From contig JALPQD010000006.1 in assembly GCA_023101885.1 (NCBI GenBank), forward strand, positions 16,702,085 through 16,766,084: a DNA stretch of 64,000 bases, written 5' to 3'. How positions within the stretch are numbered: the first letter of the stretch is position 1; the number at the start of each line of letters is the position of its first letter. Shown in pieces: positions 23,752 through 35,542 of this stretch. Source of the stretch: Typhlomys cinereus. Taxonomy: Eukaryota; Chordata; Mammalia; Rodentia; Platacanthomyidae. A model generated the notes under the pieces. It was not told where the DNA came from, made no database searches, and worked only from the letters and a program-made list of their open reading frames with translations. The translations under genes were made by a program, and so were the position numbers.

Positions 23752-23951
23752 AGGGGCTGTAGAGGTGGCTCAGGGGTTAAGCCTCTGCCCTGCAGGCGGA
23801 AGGTCCTGAGTTCGGATACTAGACTCCATGTATAGAAGCGTGGACGGCCTGAGTTTCTGGTCCTGGTAGAGTGGAGCCTTTGAATCCCGGGGCAGAGTAA
23901 ACAAGGAGGAGGTGAAAGCAGTCCGTGATAGTTCCCAAATTCGCCTGTGGT

Positions 23952-24003
<52 letters not shown>

Positions 24004-24043
24004 TACATACACACATGCACACTTGAATAAATGATAAAATTTT
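23752..24043 (+). mobile_element. tRNA-Ala-like SINE copy D
   Basis: Starts GGGGCTGTAGAGGTGGCTCA. The B box (GAGTTCGGATAC) carries a mutation. Internal (CA)n at about 23,955-23,998, tail GAATAAATGATAAAATTTTT. TSD unclear, perhaps GTTTTATA. Confidence 0.85.
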
Positions 24044-24179
24044 TTTAAAGTTTTTATACTCAAAAAGAACAAAGCTTTTACTAAATGAATTCCTACAGTT
24101 GCATGTAGCATCTATTTTTAACAATACCTGATTATATTCTTAAAATCTGACTAAGATTATAGACATTATGCCAATATTT

Positions 24180-24490
24180 TGTCTGTGTATGTAGTGTGTG
24201 TGTGTGTTTACATGAGTGAGTATATACATGTTTGTACATGCCTATTTAGGCCCAAGATTGACATCAGTGATCTTTCTTGATTAATGTCCATCTTATTTTC
24301 TGAAGGTTTCTAAATGAACCTGATTCTTACTAACTTAGCTAATCTGTCTCTGATGTTTCCCAAGGACTGGGATTTCAAACATGCTATCACACCTACCTGG
24401 GTTTTATATGGACTCTAGATAACTGAATTTTTTTCTTCATATGTTATAGTAGCAAATGCTTTATCCACTAAACTATCTTTCTACCCTCTA
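24180..24490 (-). mobile_element. B4-like SINE, antisense
   Basis: Read on the minus strand it gives GATAGTTTAGTGGATAAAGC, then AGGTAGGTGTGATAGCATGT, then TGATGTCAATCTTGGGCC and a CA-rich tail: the order of a B4 (ID head plus B1-like part) element. Confidence 0.65.
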
Positions 24491-24802
24491 TACTTTAGAG
24501 ATGATGGTGGTTATTTTTCATCCTCAAATTGATCAAATAACATACATCAAATATACATAATTGTATGTATATCAATCATACATACATCAGCCTGTTTTAA
24601 ATATTGATAATAGCAATGCTTTGTGAATATATATTGAAAAGTGGCAAAATACTAATTCTTCAACATTTTTGGGGTTGTACTCTCTGAATTCTAGCTTCCA
24701 CAGAAAGTTAAGAAGAGTACTGAGAATACAGTATATGCTAGACTTGTAGGAAGTCCTCACGAAAAAGGTATTTGACATAGGAGTTTTTCATAGTATAAGT
24801 AG

Positions 24803-25144
24803 AGTCCTTTCATGGTTTGAAATGTGTCCCCCACAGTCTCATGTGTTTGATAAGGTCATGGCACCTTGGGAGGTGGAGCCTTGAAGTAGCTCAGTCCCAC
24901 TCTACCTCCAGGAGAAATCTGCCTTTGCAGCAAGCAGTCTTGCAGCTTTCAGCTCTCCAAGATGAGTGCAGTGATCTAGCCTCCTCCAGCTTTGGCCAGC
25001 CAGTCATGCCACCTCCACCTCCACTTTGAGAGACTGTTTCTCCCCTCTGGAACCGTAAGCAGAATAAATCTCCCTTTCTCCTTAAGTTGCTTGACATTGG
25101 GTGTTCTTTCACAGCAATAGTTAAAAGTAACTGTTACAAGTCCT
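24803..25144 (+). mobile_element. Solo MaLR-like LTR with short direct repeats
   Basis: The LTR (24,809-25,138) opens near CATGGTTTGAAATGTGTCCC and carries AGAATAAATCTCCCTTTCTC. It ends GTAACTGTTACA. AGTCCT flanks both sides (24,803-24,808; 25,139-25,144). The first base pair appears mutated from TG to TT. Class assignment rests on the shared layout of MaLR LTRs. Confidence 0.6.
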
Positions 25145-25315
25145 ATCCTTGTTACAGTTCAGCCATGATTTGCCACTGATTGGGAGTATGTCAGATAAAA
25201 TGTTTGTGGTCTATGGTGGACCTCAAGGTCAACATCTAAAGGTTATTGATAAACCATGCATCCCTGGCAAGTTGACTTAGTGGTCCATCAGAACATGGCA
25301 CACATATGTCCATGC

Positions 25316-25387
25316 CTGTACACACACGTGCACACACACACACACATTTCACACAGGCAGATGTACATAGAGATACACATACACATT

Positions 25388-25427
<40 letters not shown>

Positions 25428-25430
25428 CCT
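25316..25430 (+). repeat. (CA)n-rich microsatellite
   Basis: Interrupted CA repeats; open frames here are artefacts. Confidence 0.9.
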
Positions 25431-25444
25431 CTCTAACAGAGTTT

Positions 25445-27170
25445 ATTCAAAGCACACAAATTATAAGTGTATGAATGTGGCTTGAATATGAAATATACCT
25501 CACGAATTCATGTATTATAGTACTAGTCAGTGGAATGATAATGGAATTATAGATGGAACCTAGATGGAAGATGTAAATCACTGGGGTGGAATTTTGGGGA
25601 TATCTCATTCTGATACTCTTCTCCATTTTCTGCCTGCCATGGGACGATCAATCACTTCTTAATGTACCACCACCATGATGCTCTGCCTCACCATGAACAC
25701 AGAATCATTTCTGAGAAGAAAAACGGTATATCTCTAAGAACATGTTCTACGATAAACCTTTCCCTCTTCAAGTTGTGATTGCAAGTATGTCATCACAGTC
25801 ACAAGAAAAGTAAGAAATAATTTATTTATTTATCATTGCCATATTTCTCAATGAGCATTAGTTCTTCCTTTTTTACTATTTAACTCCACCCTTTCTTTAT
25901 GTCTAGTGTGATTATAATTAATCACCCAGATAGATGTTCTCTAATTAATCACCCAGATAGATGCTCTCTAATAAGACATTAGAGACAAAATAATAAAATT
26001 ATAAGACATTATTTTTACGTTTCTAATGCTTATGTGGTGAAATCAAATGACTCATACCTCAGTAAGGGCAGCAATTAGGCAAACTATAATCTGACTTGAA
26101 AGCAATACCTGTATATCAAAAAATAGGTGTAAATAAAAATTTTAAGTTAAAATACATTTTACATACTGTTTGAACACATATTTTATTTCAATAGAACACA
26201 GAAAACTCACTTATAAGAACCATATAAGTTGTTTACTTTTTCACATCAGAAGTCACAGATTCTTGCATTCTACTGCCAATATGCCAGTGTAGCTAATTCA
26301 TCCTCAAAAAATGTTTGTTAGATTACTGTTGTGTGTGAGGTACTTACTTTAGTGAATTAAGAAAACATTAAATAAAAAGAAATGAATAAAAAATTTTAAA
26401 AAACCCACAACAGTCCCTCTTTACAAGGGACTTATGGTCTATTCTTCCCGAATTTGTGTCTATCTTAGATTTTAGATCCATTATGACTGTATTTGCCTTA
26501 GTCCTTTTATTATTAAAATGAAGCTTTACCTTGAACTTCTATTATATACTCATAGGAAACATCCAAGAGAACACAATGGATAGGACAATATTCCAAGCTT
26601 GACAAAATATTCCACACAAATTTTCTAAGTTGGAGAATTCCCAATATTTCCATTTCCCCCACTTTAAGTTGGACCTGGAAAACATTATCTCACCTGCAGT
26701 CCTCTTAGTTAAAACACAAGCAGATGATGCAGGCTTCACAAAATGCTTAACACTTACAAAGACAGAACGAGCAATTTGAGTAAGTGGGCTCAGGGAAGTT
26801 TGTTTTATTAGAAAACATGGTGCAGAAGTCTGTAGATGTGACAATACTTGCAAAACTGAATTTTAGAATAAAACTAGAGTTACTGTTGTAGTCACTCTTC
26901 ATTTTTTTCCCATGAGACAATTTAAACACAATCAGCTTAAAGAATAAATGAGTAGTTATTTGGTTTGAAGTTATTTGCTTTATACAGTTCGCTATGGCAG
27001 GAATCTTATAGCAGAAGGTACGGCTGGATTCAGAAGCAAAAGCTGATGCTGGCTTACGTAACCACGGCCATCAGAAAATAGAGAAAGAGAGCGTAGAGGA
27101 AGCAGAACTGTGTAATCAAACTTCAAGGCCTCTCCCTGTGACATGCTTTCTTCTATCAACATTCTGCCCC
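25445..27170. other. Unassigned DNA with one small tandem duplication
   Basis: A 27-bp unit is duplicated at 25,917-25,970. I recognise no gene or repeat family in the rest. Confidence 0.4.
25917..25970 (+). repeat. 27-bp tandem duplication
   Basis: ATTAATCACCCAGATAGATG plus seven more bases occurs twice head to tail with a single T/C difference. Confidence 0.93.
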
Positions 27171-27172
27171 TT

Positions 27173-27392
27173 AAAATTGCCATAATAGGGGCTGAAGCGG
27201 TGGCTCAGGGGTTAAGCCGCTGCCTTGCATGCGGAAGGTCCTGAGTTTGGATCCTAGACCCCATGTATAGATGCCGGCAGAAGTGGGGGCAGCCTGCATT
27301 TCTGGTCCTGGTAGGGCGGAGCCTGTGAATCCCGGGGCAGAGTGAACTAGGAGATGGAGGCGTCCATGGTGGTTCCCGAATTCGTCCGTAGT

Positions 27393-27430
<38 letters not shown>

Positions 27431-27476
27431 TGAATAAATAAGAAATAATAAAAAAAATTTAAAAATTGCCATAATA
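27173..27476 (+). mobile_element. tRNA-Ala-like SINE copy E with TSD
   Basis: The body is 27,188-27,461. AAAATTGCCATAATA is perfect on both sides (27,173-27,187 and 27,462-27,476). Internal (CA)n is short and the tail is TTGAATAAATAAGAAATAAT. Confidence 0.92.
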
Positions 27477-27479
27477 TTC

Positions 27480-27955
27480 CCTGATTGCCACCAACTAAGG
27501 ATTTAAACACATGAACCTGTTGGGGTGGGGGAGCAACTCACATTGAAATCATGATAGTGAATGTGATTAGAGTAGTGAACTTTTAAGATTAAGTAGTGAC
27601 AAGGCAGTGGATGTATCTCTCCTCACAGTTCCATATTAAGCCTATTCTTCAATTTTTTAAAGCATTGCTACCCTTCGAATTGTGTGTGACACTTCTTGAG
27701 CTACCTCTCTCCAAATACTCTATTTTACTTAGATTTTGATTTTGCTACTTTCTCTAAATAAATAAGACATTATTGGTTTGTGTTTCATAAAGGCAAAGGT
27801 AATTCTAGGATGGGATGAACTTCAAAAGTCTTCAGTGTACAGATGCCATCTTATCAATTTTTCTGGACATTTTTATTCTTGTTTGACTTGGCAAAGCTCT
27901 TCTCTTTACTTCTATAAATGAATCTATGTAATGTATTTGTTGAGAAAATATTTAT
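27480..27955. other. Unassigned DNA
   Basis: Nothing recognised. Confidence 0.4.
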
Positions 27956-27959
27956 GTAT

Positions 27960-28340
27960 GAATGTTTATGAAGCTCAATTCATGTAAATAAGTCAGACAG
28001 TCCCAAATGTCAATCAACTTGTAATGTATATGCAAAAATCAGAATGTCAGTATGTAATAGTATATTACTTAGCAATGAAGTGGAGTAAATTGCTAATACA
28101 GCTGGTTTAGAAAACTGCAGACTCTTTGATTCAATTTATGTTGCACCTTAGAAAAGAAAAATCTATAATAGGAACTGATTTATTCATAAAGCATAGAGAT
28201 GGAAAAAGATCAATGACTTCAATGGAGCTTGAGAGAACTTTACACGACTTTTGATAAGGTTTTTCATCTTGATTAGGCTGATGTCTACACAAATGCATAC
28301 ATTTGTCAGAATTCATAACAGTGTCCAGTTTGTTTAACTT
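27960..28340 (+). pseudogene. Ancient L1M ORF2 3'-end remnant
   Basis: CCCAAATGTCAATCAACTTG and TATTACTTAGCAATGAAGTG follow the order of the L1M ORF2 tail. Low identity. Confidence 0.5.
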
Positions 28341-28344
28341 TTAT

Positions 28345-28985
28345 GTAAATTAGTCTTTGCAAACCTGAATTCAAATATGAGAAGTTTTAAACGATTGTAT
28401 TGATGACACATAAATTTAGATATAAATAATATAGCCAGACTTAAATGAGATATTTTGTATACTGATAAAATACTACTCAGTTAACAAGTAATTTTAATCC
28501 TGAACACACATGTGTCAAACAACTAATTGCCAAGGAACCTGCAGCAAAAGCTCCTAGTAACCACTGAAGGGGGAAGAAATAAATCCATGAGTATGGTATG
28601 AATTGTCTCCATAATCGTTTCTCTTGAATCAGTAAAAACAGAACAAAAATGAAGAAGAGTATAGAATATTTGACTACCACCATCAACTTGTTAAACTGAT
28701 GATGTTAAGTGGATGCTGCATTCATAACAGAAGAGTCCATCTATTTTTTTAAAGGATTATCATTCCTAACAATGAAATCTCAATTAAACATTGTTTTGGT
28801 ACATCTTAACCAATGCAAAAAATTAAGAAATTATATAGGCATATTAGAGATGGGAATGAAAGAATCAAAATTATTTTGCATGAGACCAACGTATGTAATT
28901 CTTCCCATGGATCGCCTAAACCCATGAAAACTAGTAAGTGAATTTCTCAGATTTTCACACATGAAATTGATACAATAAATTCAAA
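28345..28985. other. Unassigned DNA
   Basis: A 69-codon hydrophobic open frame on the minus strand at 28,477-28,686 resembles no family I know and has no supporting signal. Confidence 0.35.
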
Positions 28986-28989
28986 TTCC

Positions 28990-29585
28990 TATATTCTCAC
29001 ACCAATTGCACATTATTTCTTAAAGTACCATTTGTAATATCTTCAAAGTATTTGGAGATAAATTTAGTAAAATGTGTTCAATGTATGTGTTTTGGGGTAA
29101 AAAATGTTGAAATGAATTTCAGTAGATTTAAATACAAGGGTTCAGCAATAATTTCATCTCCCTAGATTTATCAAGAAACTCAAAACAAACCTAAATTCAA
29201 TTCGACTATGTCATTTGAGGAAGCTTACCAGCTGATTTTAAAATTTATGTAGAAAGGCGTAGGAACTAGAGTAGTCAAAACATCTTTGAAAGGACATACA
29301 AATTTGGAAAACACATATGCTTGATTTCAACATTGGTACAAAGCACCATAATCAAGGTGGTATGGCATTTTTATAGCTATATACATACAGGTGAATGGGA
29401 AAAAGTGCATACATACACATAGAGGGTCAACTGATTTTTAATTAGTGCACCAAATTACTTCATTGTGAAAACTATAGTATTTTCTGCATATGATAATGTA
29501 ACAATTGAATAGCTACTTCCCAGGTAATTCACTATATAAATGGTGGTCCTACTCTAACACTATACACAGGGCATACTTTGCCATG
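28990..29585 (+). pseudogene. Ancient L1M ORF2, sense (left of the young L1)
   Basis: TTTATGTAGAAAGGCGTAGG, then GATTTCAACATTGGTACAAA and AGAGGGTCAACTGATTTTTA correspond in order to RT-thumb codons of old L1 ORF2. It resumes after 36,694. Confidence 0.6.
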
Positions 29586-29601
29586 GATCAAATATAACAT
29601 T

Positions 29602-30608
29602 TTTATAACATTTTTATTATTATTTCCGCTCATACAAACTTAATAGGTATACCAGTTCCCTCCCCCCTCCTCCTCCCCCCGAACCTCCTGCTCCCCCACC
29701 CCCCCATCTCCCAGTACCCCCCCCAATTCCGTTATTGCATATGCCTAACTCTCCTCTTGGTCCTCCTTTCTGATGACGTAAAAGGACCCAGTGGCATTTC
29801 CTGAACCCTTTCTCGTGTTCCCCTTAAGCATAGGAACACTACTGTGGGCATCAATCCCTTGCCTCCAAGGATCTTGGTGCTTTTAGCCGATGTTAGACTT
29901 TGTGAGGTCAATAGTGTGACGGACATGGCACAGGGCATGCAAAGTCCTATTATGATTGCTTCAGCCCTATCTAGTGTGGAGACTCTTCAAATCATTGATC
30001 CCCCCATCCTTTTGCTCTTACAATCTTACCGCCCCCTCTTCCGCAGATGTCCCTGAGCTTCAGGATGGGGGGAGATTAGGCTGGCTTAGTTCTATGTGGA
30101 TGATATAGAGTCTCTGAAGTTCTAGATTGTGGTTTGTTGATTTTCTTTTGCAATTTTGTTGCTCCTGCTATGTCCTTCACTCCATCCTGATGGGCACTGT
30201 ATGTCACCCCCTGGTCAGAGACAAAAAACTGTTAAACTGGAGTCTTGTTATAATAGCACATTCAAGGATAGATGTAATAAAAGCAGGAAACCTCGGTGAG
30301 GGAGGGATCAGTCATACATTTGCAAAATGATCTCTTTTCATCTGCCAGACTATATGCCCTCTCCTTCTGGTGAGATCATACCCCCTCAGTTGTACATGAT
30401 CAGGAACGAATGTCTGTGAACTTAACCAGGTGTCACATTACTTACTTGCATTCCTTGGAGGTCGATTTTCTCTGCTGTAACATGTTCCCCTCTCTCCTTG
30501 TGTCTGGTGTGGCTCTCCAACCCCATCCCTCCTGTTCACAATCCTTGCAATTACCATATTACATAGATTTACCCTTGAGTGTCTCAATATGGGCTGGTGA
30601 GTTTGGTA
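29602..30608 (-). repeat. L1 3'UTR with G-rich polypurine tract
   Basis: The minus strand carries runs of three to eight G within 29,657-29,735 close to the 3' end, potentially G-quadruplex forming. The terminal block reads AAGTTTGTATGAGCGGAAAT on the minus strand, followed by an AAT-rich tail. Confidence 0.85.
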
Positions 30609-33600
30609 CTAGGAGCCACCTATTAGGGAGTACATACGGCGCTTAACTTTCTTGGATTGGGATACTTCACTTAATATAATTGTTTCTAATGACATCCATT
30701 TCCCAGCAAACTCCAGTAATTCATCATTTTTGATGGCTGAGTAGTACTCCATTGTATAGATGTACCACTGTTTCCTTATCCACTCGTCAACTGTTGGACA
30801 TTTAGGTTGATTCCATAACTTTGCTATTGTAAACAGTGCTGCTATGAACATAGTCATGCTGGTGCTATCGAGGTGAACCTCTGCTGCATGGGGGGTTATT
30901 CCCAAAAGTGGAATAGTAGGGTCATATGGCATTTCAATCTTTAATTTCTTTAAGAATCTCCAGACAGCTCGCCAGAATGGCTGTATGAGTCTGCATTCCC
31001 ACCAGCAATGTAGCAGGGTTCCCCTCTCTCCACATCCTCTCCAGCACTTGTTGTTGTTTGTATTGTGGATTTTTGCCATCCTGACCTGGGTGAGATGGTA
31101 TCTCAGGGAAGTTTTGATTTGCATTTCCCTGATAGCTAAAGAAGTGGAGCATTTTTTAAGATACTTGTTAGACATTTTAATTTCATCTCTGGTAAAATTT
31201 CTTTTAAGTTCCAGGGCCCATTTTTTAATTGGGCCATTGGTTTCCTTGGTGTTTAATTTTCTAAGTTCTTTGTGCACTCTGGACAGTAGAGCTCTATCAG
31301 ATATGTGGTTAGTGAAGATTTTCTCCCATTCTGTTGGTTGCCTTTGAGCTCCTGTGATAATCTCTTTATCTGAACAGAAGCTCTTTAATTTCGCAAGATC
31401 CCAACTGTTGAGAGTTGGTAGCAGTGACTGTGCCATTGGATGTCTGTTTAGGAAATGTTGGCCTAGCCCAATCAGCTCAAGGGAGTTCCCTATCCTTTCA
31501 ACTATGGTTTTTATAGTCTCTGGCCTGATATCAAGGTCCTTGATCCATTTGGAATTAAGTCTTGTACATGGTGACAAGTACGGGTCCAGCTTTAATCTTC
31601 TGCATGTGGAGATCCAGTTTTGCCAGCACCATTTGTTGAAGATGCTGTTCTTTTTCCATTGGATTCTTTGGGCCCCTTTGTCAAAGATCAAATGGCTGTA
31701 TTTTTGTGGGCTTATATCTGGGTCCTCAACCCTTATCCATTGGTCTGTGTGTCTATTTTGGAGCCAGTACCAGGCTGTTTTTATAACTATGGATTTGTAG
31801 TATAGACTAAGGTTTGGTATGGTAATATCTCCAGCAGTGTTTTTGTTACTCAGGATTGTCTTTGCTATTCTGGGTCTTTTGTGCCTCCATATGAATTTTG
31901 AGATTAATTGGTCCACTTCTATAAAGAATTGCTTTGGGATTTTAATTGGTATAGCATTGAATTTGTATATTGCCTTAGGTAGGATGGTCATTTTTACGAT
32001 GTTGATTCTGCCAATCCAGGAGCATGGGAGGTCTTTCCACCTTCTGATGTCTTCAGCAATTTCTTTCTTCAGGGTTTTAAAGTTTTCATTGTAAAGGTCT
32101 TTTACCTCCTTGGTTAGGTTTATACCAAGGTTTTTCATTTTTTTAGGGGCTACAGTAAAGGGGATTGTTTCCTCTCAAGGCTTTTTCACTTCTTTCATTC
32201 TGGGCATATAGGAAGGACTCTGATTTTTGCACATTTATTTTGTATCCTGCCACCCTGCTGAACTTCTCAATTAGTTCCAGGAGCTTCCTGGTGGAGTTTT
32301 TGGGATCACTCAGGTATAAAATCATGTCATCTGCAAATAGGGATAGCTTGACTTCTTCCTTGCCTATTTGAATCCCTCTTATGTCCCTTTCTTGTCTTAT
32401 GGCTTCAGCTAAGACTTCAAGTACAATATTGAATAGAAGTGGTGAGAGTGGACAGCCTTTTCCAGTTCCTGATCAAAGTGGGCATGCTTCCAATTGTTCC
32501 CCATTGAGCATAATCCTTGCTGTGTGCTTGTTGTATACAGCTTTTATTATATTGATAAAGGTTCCTTCCATTCCTACTGTCTCTAGCGTTTTGATCATAA
32601 AAGGCTGTTGGATCTTGTCAAAGGCTTTTTCTGCATCTATCGAGAGTATCATGTGGTCTTGGACTTTGGACTGGTTTACATGATGAATTACATTTATTGA
32701 TTTTCGTATGTTGAACCAACCTTGCGTGCCGGGGATGAAGCCTACTTGGTCCCTGTGAATGATCTTTTTGATATGTTTTTGAATCCGATTTGCTAAGACT
32801 TTGTTGAGAATCTTTGCGTCTGTGTTCATCAGGGAGATCGGCCTATAGTTTTATTTTTTAAGTGAATCTTTATTAGGTTTTGGGATTAAGACGATATTAG
32901 CTTCATAGAAGGAATTTGGTAGTGTTCCTTCCTTTGCTATTTGATGGAACAGTTTAAGGAGTATCGGTGCTATTGACTCCTTAAATGTCTGGTAGAATTC
33001 TGTGCTGAATCCATCTGGTCCAGGACATTTTTTGGTGGGAAGATTCGAGATTACTTCTTCAATTTCCTTATATGTTATAGGGCCATTTAAGTAATTCACA
33101 ACTTCCTGATCCAATTTAGGTAAGATGTGTTTACTTAGAAATTCATCCATCTCTTCTGTGTTGTCAAACTTCACTGAGTATAAGTTTTTGAAATATGATG
33201 TTATAATTCTCTGGATTTCTTGGGTATCAGTAGTGATTACTCCATGTTCATTTCTAATTTTGTTAATTTGGGTTTTCTCTCTCTTGCTTTTGGTTAATTT
33301 AGCTAGGGGTGTATCTATCTTATTGATTTTTTCAAAGAACCAGCTTTTTGACTGGTTGATGTTTTCTATCGTTTTCTTAGTCTCGATTTCAGATATTTCT
33401 CCCCTTATTTTGCTAATCTCCTCTCTTCTACTACTTTTGGGATCAGATTGCTCAAGTTTCTCTAAAGCCTTAAGCTGCATCGTTAAGTTATTTATTTCTG
33501 ATGTTTCCATTTTTTTTGATGTAGGCATTAAGAGCTATGAACTTACCTCTTAGGACAGCTTTCATTGTGTCCCAGAGATTTTGGTAAGTTATATTTTTGT

Positions 33601-34436
33601 TATCGTTCACTTTCAGGAAATCTTGAATTTCCTTTTTAATTTCTTCCTGAATCCAGTTCTCATTCAGCATCGTATTGTTAAGTTTCCAGGAGTTAGTGTA
33701 TTTTCTTTTGTTTGTTGTGTTGTGGATGTCTACCTACAGGCCATGGTGGTCTGACAGGGCACAGGTTAGAATTTCAACTTTCTTGTATATGTGTAGATTC
33801 GTTTTGTGGCCCAATATGTGATCTATTTTGGAAAAAGTTCCGTGTGCTGCTGAGAAAAATGTGTATCCTTTTATGCGTGGGTGAAAAGTTCAATAGAGAT
33901 CTGTAAGGTCCATTTCTTTAAGGGTTTGATTAAGTTCTTAAGTGTCTCTGTTAAGCTTTTGACCTGTTGATCTGTCCCATGTTGAGAGGGCGGTGTTGAA
34001 GTCCCCAAGAATTATCATTTGGGGGGTTGATATCTTGCTTTAGGTGCTGTAGGGTTTTCTTAATGAATGTGGAGGGGCCCGTATTGGGTGCATATATGTT
34101 CAGGATTGTGAAGTCTTCCTGGTGAATTGTACCTGTGACTAAAATGTAGTATCCATCTGTGTCTCTTATGATTTTCTTTGGTTTGAAGCCCACTTTGTCT
34201 GAAAGCATAATTGCTACCCCTGCCTGTTTTCTGGTTCCATTAGCTTGTAAGATTTTGGACCAGCCTTTCATTCTTAGGATGTGCCTATCTTTTGTGGTGA
34301 GATGACTTTCCTAAAGGCAGCAGATTGTTGGATTGTGGTTTTTAATCCAAATTTGTAATCTATGTCTCTTAATCGTTGAATTAATCCCATTGACATTTAA
34401 TGTTATAATGGAGAAATTATTTTTATTTCTGGACAT
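30609..34436 (-). pseudogene. L1 ORF2 (endonuclease and reverse transcriptase), disrupted
   Basis: The span is 3,828 nt, equal to about 1,275 codons and close to the family length. The amino end reads MSRNKNNFSIITLNVNGINS, the start of the endonuclease domain. The reverse transcriptase has a FADD catalytic motif (32,326-32,337) and the C-terminal part (about 31,050-30,990) has the C-X3-C-X7-H-X4-C cysteine knuckle (CWRGCGERGTLLHCWWEC). The longest uninterrupted piece is 509 codons at 30,609-32,138. Lesions include a TAG at 34,311-34,313 early in the endonuclease, a frameshift near 34,010-34,030, and a TGA at 32,473-32,475 just upstream of the conserved G-X-G-C-PLSP region. ORF2p would have carried out target-primed reverse transcription in the nucleus. 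Confidence 0.93.
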
Positions 34437-34493
34437 TTTTTATGTTTAGTAGATTTTGTAAGCATGTTGTTTGATATTTATGTTTCGGTGGTA

Positions 34494-35542
34494 TTATACT
34501 TCCCTTCTGCCCTCCTGGATACGCTTGTTCTTTTCTTCAAGCTTGAGTGTCAGTTCTAGGATTTTTTGAAGGCCTGGTTTGGTAGACAGGTATCCCTTCA
34601 AGTTGTCTTTGTGTTGGAAAACTTTTCTTTCTCCCTCAATCATGACAGATAGTTTTGCCGGGTATATCAGTCTGGGTTGGCATTTTTGCTCATTTAATAC
34701 TTGAAGTATGTCTCTCCAAGCTCTTCTTGCTTTTACTGTTTCCATTGAGTAGTCATTTGTTATTCTAATAGGTTTACCTTTAAAAGTGAGTTGCTTTTTT
34801 TCTCTTGAAGCTCTCATCACCTTTTCTTTGTCTTGAATGTGGAGTGTTTTGACTATTATTTGCCGTGGCGATTTTCTATTTTGGTCATATCTGTTTGGAG
34901 TGCGAAATGCCTCTTGTATTTGGATAGGCCTCTCATTCTTTAATTGTGGGAAGTTTTCATTTATGATGAATTGAAATATTTCCTCAGGTGTGGTATTTTG
35001 GGATTCTTGTTCTGGTATTCCATGAATGCGCATGTTAGGCTTCTTCAGGGTGTCCCATATCTCTTGAATGTTCCTCTCAAGTATCTTTTTGGCTTTAACA
35101 ATCTCTTCCATTGAGCTGGTTAATTCTCCCACTTTGTCTTCAAGATCTGAAATTCTATTTTCTGCCTCATTTGTTCTGCTGATAAGACTCTCTGTTGAGT
35201 TTTGGGTTGAAGATAACTTGTCTTTTAGTTCAATTTTAAACTCTGCCTGAGACTGTTTTAATTGCTCCATACCTATTTTGTTTCTTGAACTGTTTTTCTC
35301 AACTCCTCCAAGTGCCTGTTGTGGTTGATTCGGTTGTTTAACTCTTCTCAGATTTCCTCTTTCATAGTATTAATCATGGTAAGGATCATACTCTGAAAGT
35401 CGTTATGTTGGGTCTGGCTTTCATGGCGATTTTCTGTGGATTTGTTCTGGTCAGAATCCCTCGTTATGGGATTGATTCTTTCAGCAGGAGATTGGTCTTC
35501 TTGGGTTTTGTTTCTCGTGGATCTGCACTTTGACTTGTACAT
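34494..35542 (-). pseudogene. L1 ORF1 (nucleic-acid chaperone), disrupted
   Basis: The span of 1,049 nt is one base short of 350 codons. The amino part is 64 codons (35,542-35,348) ending at a TGA. A second open piece of 258 codons (34,494-35,270) carries a heptad-rich coiled coil at about residues 5-70, an RRM-like block around NMRIHGIPE and a basic C-terminal domain with YPAKLSV. A single-base deletion in an A-run near 35,278 shifts the frame between the pieces. ORF1p coats L1 RNA in cytoplasmic particles. Confidence 0.93.

Noticed and set aside
28477..28686. 69-codon hydrophobic frame that looks like a small membrane protein
   Set aside because: Length and hydrophobicity are expected by chance in T-rich DNA, and there is no family match or context.
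31354..32683. Several 90-148-codon plus-strand frames
   Set aside because: They are antisense shadows of L1 ORF2.
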